From positions 806,001 to 870,000 of the forward strand of contig JAUIRK010001041.1 of NCBI GenBank assembly GCA_030549495.1: a stretch of 64,000 nt of DNA. Reading direction: 5' to 3'. The translations under genes were made by a program, and so were the position numbers. Source of the stretch: Nectonema munidae (Eukaryota > Nematomorpha > Nectonematoida > Nectonematidae). Under the pieces are notes generated by a model. That model saw only the letters and a program-made list of their open reading frames with translations. It was not told where the DNA came from and did not search any database. Below, piece by piece: positions 58,801 through 64,000 of the stretch. Position 1 is the first letter of the stretch. Every line of letters starts with the position of its first letter.

Positions 58801-61198
58801 AAAAACTTTTTTAGCGTAGTCTGGTCCAGAATCAAAACAAATGATATGGCTAAAATGATAACAACTCAATTCCCATATTCTGGCATCTTTCCTTTTTTGA
58901 AGTCAAATTGCATTCTCCTCTATACTAAAATCAATATTAGAAATAACAATGATATGCACACATCACAAACAAGAATCACTAATGCTATCACATTTCCTTC
59001 ATGCTGGCTTTCAATTCTCTTATTCTTCTCTACCTTTTTTATTTTAATGACGATATAGATTTTATGAATTATTCATCCATTGTCTACTTATCTATCCACA
59101 ATAACAGTTAGACTTATAATATTTAATTGCTTCTCTTCTCTAAGATAGCGAAAGAATGAATATCTCTTCAAAACAATACTTTCCATACAGATAGAGGTCG
59201 GTGTGGTTGCAAATAATACAAGGTTGGGAGGAGCAAAGAAAAGTTCTGGAATTCAATTTGATCCGATGACGTGCAGTAGGATAACTAGCTATAGGATGCC
59301 GGGGGATTCTTTTAGTCGTTCAAGTGTCTTTACTCCATGGAGAAGACAGAATATGTTTAACCCGTTAACGACCAGAATAATCAGACGATATTTAATGTAA
59401 AACAGAAGATTTGTAATAAAGAGCATTGATAAACGAAGACGATTTTATTTTTGTAAAATGGACATATGTCGACTGTGGTCGAAAACCAGTTAATATACAG
59501 CACAGCGTACATGTACTAAGCATATATGATAATGGTATAAGGGTTGCCGGGTGTGGCATGGAAAATATCAAACACAGACTCTAAGCACTTACAAAAATGC
59601 GACTCTCACTTCAAATACGCGAAGATTCAAAGACATTTTCTTTTAAAGCTATTTCATTATTATAAATACTTAAAAGTATATTCGTAATAAATCATTACAA
59701 AGTTAAAATAACACAATAATTTGTTTACTATTTTGATAAAACATTCATTTATAGGCAAGAAAGATAAAAAATAGTTATTTTTAAAACTTCGCACACATAC
59801 AAAGAGACTTTTTGGAAATTCTAATTGAATATAGAGAAAAAAGGTAAAAAAAACTTACATTAGCAAAACCATCTAAAGCCAGCCAGATAATAGTTATTTC
59901 GAAGAAGGTAATCAATATAATGTAGCGGTTACTGCCTAAACCAAAAAATACAAAAAGTTTGTATATAATTTTACTCTTTATATAGACTTCATTTTTTAAC
60001 GAACATGATTATCAGACGATATCTAATGTAAAGCAAAAGATGTGTAATGAAATAAAGGGAAACATTAATAAGTGCAGACGATGTTATTATTGTAGTCGAG
60101 AATAGTCGAAGCAATAAATTACAAAATTCAAATATGAAATGAATATTTAGGATTTTAGCAATCCAGTCTATTTTTGATATACTCGTCGGCATAATAATAT
60201 TCGTATGATATGGTTATTTAAAAAAGGAAAATTAAAAAAAAAATGAATTTTTTATAGAAGGGCTTGTAGATATCTTTTGTAACTTTTGATAAAGTTCAAC
60301 TTATGCATGAATGGAATGGTTGATTATAGTCATCTAGTCGATCATTTGTCTGTGGAACTAATTCTAACCACGACATTTTTGTGGGCTTTTAGTGATGCAA
60401 TCGCTAGATAGGTTCCTAGTCAAAATGGCCTCATTATCAAAACAGCCACACTTATGGTCCCAGTTAGAAATCAAAACGGACACATGTTGAATTATGCTTG
60501 AAATTCTTATGCATACGTTTCATATATTTCTGCATAGAAACATAGTATTTCCGTGTACAGTTAAAATATAAAGTGTTTCCTGAAAAATAATAATACTTAT
60601 ATAGAAAATAAGTCTGATTAAAAACTATTTAAATTGATTTAATTTTACAGTTAGAGCCCGTTATGACTTTTTGAGTGCAGCCGTTTTGACCAGACCGTGG
60701 TAAGTAGAAGTTGTAAAAAGAAATTTACTGTAAGCATGCCAATGATACGTGCCAATTTTCACTCCAGTTGAATCGTAATCGTTGCTTTCGCCATTGTCTT
60801 GAATGGGTTGATTAATGAAGTTTGTGATCGGAGCCGAGGAATCATTTTGAGGATCAGCATCTTCAAATATGATGGGGTCAAGTTTGGTTGTGAAGCTAAG
60901 AGTGTGTTCTGGATTTAGCCAGGTCTTATAACTCCCATCACTTTCTTGGTGCCATAAACTATGGGAAACATCATAATCAGAACTCAGGAGGGATTTTCCA
61001 CTATGATCAAAGTTCGGAACTAAGCCAATCTCGTTTGAAAATTCAGGGAATTGAATACGAATCAGAAGAAGAGACAACTTCGCAATCTAAAGTAAAGTAG
61101 AAAAAGAAAGGACATTACAACGAAATCTACATAAAGGACAAAATGGCTACTACTCCAAGCAAAATAGCTGAATTCAATATGCTCTTATTTTTGAACAT
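49855..61198 (-). CDS. LAPTM4-like four-helix lysosomal/endosomal membrane protein (7 exons)
   Basis: Exons on the minus strand: 61154-61198 (tentative start), 60729-61086, 59859-59935, 54367-54465, 51182-51265, 50690-50779 and 49855-50043. Each has AG/GT borders, and phases agree (one codon is split, between 60729 and 59935). The product is about 313 residues: helix 1 about 7-27, lumenal loop about 28-135, helix 2 (RYIILITFFEITIIWLAL) about 138-158, then KKPYFLYPYMFLYIFKF leading to helix 3, helix 4 about 212-235 ending YVLNVLGKAYQYAK, and a cytosolic tail. LAPTM4A has the same order, with WLIPFFCYRLFDF, an INCVWNCYKYI helix end and LPTYEMAVKM in the tail; here LPDYENAIKM (278-287) and PPKY (306-309). 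These (L/P)PxY motifs bind Nedd4-family WW domains that sort LAPTM4 to lysosomes. The lumenal loop is far longer than in vertebrate LAPTM4. Exon 1 is the weakest part; an earlier exon is possible. Confidence 0.75.
50924..50963. repeat. Palindromic CA/TG microsatellite
   Basis: An ACACACACACAC tract is followed about 15 bp later by GTGTGTGTGTGTGTG, able to form a hairpin. Lies in the 3'-most part of intron 5 of the LAPTM4-like gene. Confidence 0.7.
52498..52612. mobile_element. Truncated inverted copy of the 54567 MITE
   Basis: GACGGATCCAGAAATTTC end, a G run, then TCTTCAGAGAATACGACAG and a further shared stretch in reverse orientation to 54730-54840. Homology stops near 52612. Only one terminus is present. 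Confidence 0.75.
52870..53085 (+). pseudogene. hAT transposase C-terminal relic (ZBED5-like type)
   Basis: The frame reads LATTYECEKAFLAL, then after a divergent stretch KTEANLDKVVYTKQVDPPH before the stop. hAT proteins of the ZBED5/FAM200 type have ATTY.CE..FSAL in the dimerisation region and end KPRI..L...KQ.Q.SH, so the match covers both ends of the C-terminal domain with the middle altered. Upstream domains are not visible. Lies antisense in the LAPTM4-like intron. Confidence 0.5.
53260..53640. repeat. Dispersed repeat, copy A (paired with 63600-63850), with pogo-like end
   Basis: Shares ACTACTCATCG and TATACTCTAACCAA followed by TGAAGGTTTTATA with the region at 63600-63760. Each is then followed by a pogo-type end (here ACAATCAGACCTCATTTATT). 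Confidence 0.55.
54567..54847. mobile_element. hAT-like MITE, 281 bp, with 8-bp target duplication
   Basis: The left end CGGTGGCGGATC and the right end read inward CAGGGGCGGATC are inverted repeats. The flanks GTACCTTA (54559-54566) and GTACCTTG (54848-54855) differ at one base. A poly-G tract of about 25 bases sits just inside the left end. No coding capacity. Related truncated copy at 52498. Confidence 0.8.
54917..55090. repeat. Dispersed repeat, copy B (paired with 8736-8910)
   Basis: Colinear with 8736-8910: GAAGAATTCAAAGGTTTTTAC, AATTAAGCTA/AATCAAGCTA and CTGTATT words in the same order. Located in intron 3 of the LAPTM4-like gene. Confidence 0.5.
55498..55560. mobile_element. TTAA MITE fragment (one end)
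   Basis: TTAACGCTTTCGTGACC, then ATCAGACGATATTTATT and AAAGCAGAA, the same left end as the complete copy at 56486 with one terminal change. The other end is missing. Confidence 0.65.
55641..56376. mobile_element. Probable hAT non-autonomous element
   Basis: The left end CAGTGTTTCTCAACTTGG is a Charlie-type hAT terminus. The right end read inward CAAGAGTTTCCCACC is an imperfect partner. Words GTCCATGTGG and GGGTCCATAAAGG recur inside. The right flank abuts a TTAA MITE, which obscures any target duplication. Confidence 0.5.
56378..56440. mobile_element. TTAA MITE fragment, subfamily 2
   Basis: TTAACCCATTAACTACC, then ATCAGACGATATCTAATG and AAAGCAGAAGATT. Shares its interior with the copies at 59357 and 59997. 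The right end is not found before the next MITE at 56486. Confidence 0.65.
56486..56623. mobile_element. TTAA-type MITE, subfamily 2, complete
   Basis: Ends TTAACCCTTTCGTGACC and GGTCACGAAAGGGTTTA form a perfect 13-bp inverted core (CCCTTTCGTGACC). The right target reads TTTA, one change from TTAA. Contains ATCAGACGA and repeated AAGCAGAAGA words. Confidence 0.8.
57032..57365. mobile_element. 334-bp MITE with perfect 29-bp terminal inverted repeats
   Basis: 57032-57060 and 57337-57365 are exact reverse complements over 29 bases (outer end GGTACTTTCCTGTTATCG, inner end CCCACCACCC). The flanks AAAGAAAA and AAAGAAGA give a possible 8-bp target duplication with one mismatch. The interior is A-rich. 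Superfamily unassigned; perfect ends imply a recent insertion. Confidence 0.85.
57366..59139. other. Unexplained part of LAPTM4-like intron 3
   Basis: 57420-57760 is noticeably less AT-rich than its surroundings, with overlapping open frames on both strands (for example LQDSANIVGGYSVKGPKEVG on plus), but I recognise no family and see no consistent exon. 57770-59139 is AT-rich with nothing supportable. Confidence 0.3.
59140..59356 (+). other. Unrecognised open stretch antisense in the LAPTM4-like intron
   Basis: About 70 plus-strand codons without a stop (GVVANNTRLGGAKKSSGI, FDPMTCSRITSYRMPGD, then SSVFTPWRRQN) with better-than-background GC. It is cut on the right by the TTAA MITE at 59357. 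Could be a remnant of a gene or transposon; no motif recognised. Confidence 0.25.
59357..59493. mobile_element. TTAA-flanked MITE, subfamily 2
   Basis: TTAACCCGTTAACGACC left end and GGTCGAAAACCAGTTAA right end. Interior ATCAGACGATATTTAATG and GAAGACGATTTTA. Confidence 0.75.
59997..60120. mobile_element. Degenerate TTAA MITE, subfamily 2
   Basis: TTAACGAACATGATTATCAG, CGATATCTAATG and GTGCAGACGATG follow the same order as 59357-59493, with decayed ends. Confidence 0.55.
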
Positions 61199-61759
61199 CC
61201 TAGTACTAGCATAAAAACCAATTAGTGCCCGAAAAGGATTTTTCAACTTAACAGTTCATTTTTAATTATTAGAGCATTTTTATATAATTACATGAAATGA
61301 TAAATTGATTCTCATGTTCACGCGCATTACAGAAACTGAAATTCGTGACTATTAAATTATAAAAAAAAAGTTCAAAATTTAACTATGATGATGATATTTT
61401 ATAAAAGATTTAGCATGCGAGTGAAAGTCAAATATGCAAGCTACTTTCATTATATTCAAAAATAGATGAACCAAAAACAAAACAAAAATTGTAATCTGTT
61501 TTAAATTAAATTAGTTAGTTCTTTTTTTTAAACATCGTTGAAAAAATTTGAATAAAGAAGATTTTTACGACCCTTCTAAATACAATTAAGCATAAAAAAG
61601 GGGTTATATAGTATTGCAGACATTTTTTTTATAAAAAATAGTTTTGCAGGGCAAGGGCCTTAAAATGATTTATGTATATCAATAGCAAACAACACAAATT
61701 AATATTAAATAATATGTAATACTGCTGGTCATCGTTTGTCTTCTTATTTATTGTTTTGG

Positions 61760-62205
61760 GCGTTATAAAGTTGTTAGAATTTTAAAGGGGCGGCCAATAA
61801 ACGTCGGTCATTGGCGACACGACACGTGTTCTGGTTACGCGATAGCATCCGCGTCTAAAAAAATCCGGGGGTGAATTTTTGTTCGGAGTTGTCAATTTAG
61901 GAAAATAAAGCTTAAATTTAGAGAATAAAATTTTTTTAAAACATTTTTCGCTTTTAACTATTTTTACGGGAATATAAAGTTAAATGATTTTTTGTTTAAT
62001 CGATATTGATAAATTTTTTACTGTTCACTGATTTATCAGCCGAACCAATGGGGCAAATTTTGTCTGAATAAAGTTTTGTATTTTAACTTGCTTGTTAATT
62101 TTTCGTTTAAACTTTTTAAAAATTAAGATCACTACTATATGCGGCGTAGTAATGGCAATTAAGATTTAAGTTCGGCCCCTTAGGAAAAAAGGTTGGACAT
62201 CCCTG
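61760..62205. mobile_element. hAT-type MITE next to the charged exon
   Basis: The right end read inward is CAGGGATGTCCAACC followed by CCTAAGGGGCCG, a common hAT terminus. The left side has TTAAAGGGGCGGCC as a partial inverted match. The left border is approximate and no target duplication was found. Confidence 0.55.
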
Positions 62206-62389
62206 AATTAGATGGAACCAGAAGTACGGATAAAAACAAAGGAGATCGAGAAGAAAATGAGCGTGATGCTGAAGATAATATAGAAAAAAAGCTTAGCATT
62301 ACTGAAGATAATGAAATGGCTGCAAAAAATCGTAGACTTTTATTGAAAAGAGAAGATTCAACAACAGAGATTTACAAGGGTGTAAACAG
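62206..62389 (+). CDS. Candidate internal coding exon, highly charged, unrecognised
   Basis: An open frame runs from the edge of the hAT terminus to a CAG|GTGAAA donor at 62389. It encodes GTRSTDKNKGDREENERD, EKKLSITEDNEMAAKNR and LLLKREDSTTEIYKGVN. The composition is acidic/basic and low in hydrophobics, and codon use and GC exceed the AT-rich flanks, which favours a real, probably disordered or coiled-coil region of a plus-strand gene continuing to the right. The acceptor is uncertain: the frame stays open into the hAT end, so the transposon may sit right at, or inside, the exon border. Product not recognised. Confidence 0.45.
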
Positions 62390-62585
62390 GTGAAAATTGC
62401 AAATTTTTTCAGTTTAGCTTGACTAAAAACGTACAAAAAGAGTTTACTATATAATGCAATGATATAAAAATTATGCTATTTTGAAATTTTGTTATAACAA
62501 AAAAAAAAAAAAAACCTCTCTCTCTTTCTTATTTAGGGGGTTTTTTTTTATTTTTATTTTTTTTTTAGGAGAAAAAAAAAAAAAA

Positions 62586-62593
<8 letters not shown>

Positions 62594-62658
<65 letters not shown>
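62594..62658. repeat. A65 homopolymer
   Basis: An uninterrupted run of 65 A, preceded by further A- and T-rich runs (62500-62593). Could be a mobile-element tail or an assembly/polymerase artefact; its length is unlikely to be exact. Confidence 0.8.
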
Positions 62659-62661
<3 letters not shown>

Positions 62662-63120
62662 GGAGACTCTTCTACTTCTGTTATTTGTGCTATTCCAAAT
62701 TCGTTTCAAAATCTAGTTTTTTATAGTATACTAAAAAAATAACTTAAGTATTTTAAATAATGAAAAAGTTATATTTTAGTAAACATAATGGAGTGGTCTT
62801 TCTTTAGTAGAAGTCGGAAATGAAAAATTAGCGTTAAATTTAATGTTTATAAAGTGAGTGTATATCTTCAAAATTTTAGCTGAGGGAATTTTTTTTTATA
62901 ATTTTCAAAATTTATTAGGTGAACACACCGCCACTATTATCACACATTGCACTGCCGGCTCGAAATCTGACCATAACTGCAGGGACTTTAAAAAGTCGAA
63001 TGATCAAAATCAATTTTTCATGTCTGTGATATTTCAGAATGAGTGAGTTTTCTGTTTCAGAGACAATGAAAATACACAAAATAATAGATTATAAAATATT
63101 TTTATTATATGTGAATACAA

Positions 63121-63195
63121 GGGGCGTGAGTAAGGTTGGTTAGATACTGGGTTTCGATAACTCAAGGTCTTGGGTTCGATTTCGCATCAATCCTA
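63121..63195 (+). mobile_element. tRNA-derived SINE, 3'-truncated
   Basis: GGGGCGTGAGTAAGGTTGG head and TTGGGTTCGATTTCGC B box, homologous to the other copies through CATCAATCCTA. The 3' body and tail are missing. Confidence 0.8.
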
Positions 63196-63599
63196 AATTG
63201 TGATCTTGATTAAAACACTCCACCGTAATTGCGATCGCATCACTGCATTCTAGCTCAACATAAGAACTAAATTTCTCAATTTCCGCTTTTATTTTTACAC
63301 TCATTTATCAAGATTGAGTACATTCCAACTTCTATTTCATCTCAATTACCTAAATAACGCTCTGGGCTATAACAAATTCTTCGTATGAGCGTGAAGACAA
63401 CTAATTTGGAGATTTATAGCTTTTCGTAAACTCATCATGCATTTCCCTGAAAGTAGGATTTGTAGCCATCGTGAGCTTGATAAATGGATAAATAAACGGG
63501 TTTTTGACGGAAATAAACTGCCAAGTAGGATATAAAATTGAATGAATAGAACAGGTTACGCCTTATTTTATTTGTTTGAAACTTTGCACTTGTGACAGG

Positions 63600-63850
63600 G
63601 AGAGATAGAGATTACTACTCATCGCAAGCCTTTATTCATCCTCATTGCTTTTACCCAGTTATTGAAATCGATGGTCACAAAATGCCTTTTCAGATTTGCG
63701 TGTTCTAGTACTGAAACTTAATCGGTATACTCTAACCAAATGAAGGTTTTATATCATGACTAAAAAGATTCATCTGTAATACAGTCAGAACTCGTTTATC
63801 CGACACTCGGATTATTCGATAACCCTATTATCCGATCAGCCGTGAAGACT
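63600..63850. repeat. Dispersed repeat copy B and pogo/Tigger-type terminal repeat
   Basis: Paired with 53260-53640 through TATACTCTAACCAA and TGAAGGTTTTATA. From 63782, after TA, CAGTCAGAACTCGTTTATCC and TTATCCGA words give a pogo/Tigger end. The element would continue off the right edge. Confidence 0.6.
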
Positions 63851-64000
63851 GTCTTCATCAACTTATTTTTTACCTAAAAAAAAAGACATTGGATTACATA
63901 ATACGACTCTAGCATAAAGATAAAAGTTAACAAGGAGAAAAATAGAACAATTTAAAATTTATTACAAAACAAAGGCAAAACTTTATATTACATTAAAAAT

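Noticed and set aside
60661-60728. Extension of the lumenal-loop exon to an in-frame stop at 60661
   Set aside because: A GTAAAT donor at 60728/60727 gives the phase needed by the next exon and continues the LAPTM4-like protein. The read-through version remains possible only as a truncated isoform.
62481-62726. 81-codon Lys-rich frame
   Set aside because: Produced by the A homopolymer.
1-64000. LTR retroelements, endogenous viruses, Polintons and CRISPR arrays
   Set aside because: Looked for gag/pol/integrase/capsid-like text, paired LTRs and regular spacer arrays. None was recognised; the long direct repeats are explained by the tandem array.

Overview
This is AT-rich (roughly 30% GC by eye) eukaryotic nuclear DNA: host genes broken into short exons with GT-AG introns, buried in mobile-element debris. 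The exon structure, a metazoan ADAMTS-type protease and a LAPTM4-type membrane protein, a TATA plus TCAG-type initiator promoter, and the mix of piggyBac, Tigger/pogo, hAT, IS630-type and tRNA-SINE elements suggest an invertebrate animal, most likely an arthropod. A copepod such as a sea louse would fit the base composition and repeat style, but the sequence alone does not prove that.

Host genes. (1) 710-8620, minus: the 5' part of a secreted ADAMTS/reprolysin-type metalloprotease (signal-peptide exon, a 31-nt microexon, two prodomain exons), running off the left edge, with a promoter at about 8690-8720. (2) 9347-9454, minus: the terminal exon of an unrecognised gene lying upstream (rightward). 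(3) 49855-61198, minus: a seven-exon gene for a four-helix LAPTM4-like lysosomal/endosomal protein with two (L/P)PxY motifs in its tail and an unusually long lumenal loop. (4) 62206-62389, plus: one charged exon of an unrecognised gene. (5) 37738-37937: a CpG-rich patch with NRF1-like and YY1-like motifs and a 48-codon reading frame.

Layout. 1-8.7 kb is the protease gene, with introns holding a hAT MITE, a TTAA MITE, an IS630-type transposase relic and a large foldback. 9-14.7 kb holds a tRNA-derived SINE, a 443-bp tandem duplication carrying another SINE copy, and a TTAA MITE. 14.7-37 kb is a tandem array of a roughly 6.25-kb non-coding unit (about 2.6 copies); the first copy is split by a Tigger element, which is itself split by a 3-kb piggyBac. 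A partial inverted copy lies at 44.2-46.7 kb and keeps the empty sites of both the Tigger and a TTAA MITE. 37-44 kb is intergenic with a SINE, MITEs and a LINE 3' end. 47.0-48.8 kb is a second, PGBD-like piggyBac. 49.9-61.2 kb is the LAPTM4-like gene, whose introns hold at least six MITEs. 61.7-64 kb holds a hAT MITE, the charged exon, a 65-base A run, a truncated SINE and a pogo-type terminal repeat.

The host genes show no operon-like relationship. The main story is the layering of DNA transposons, which can be ordered in time from the nested insertions and empty sites. No LTR retroelement, endogenous virus, CRISPR array, rRNA or intact tRNA gene was recognised.
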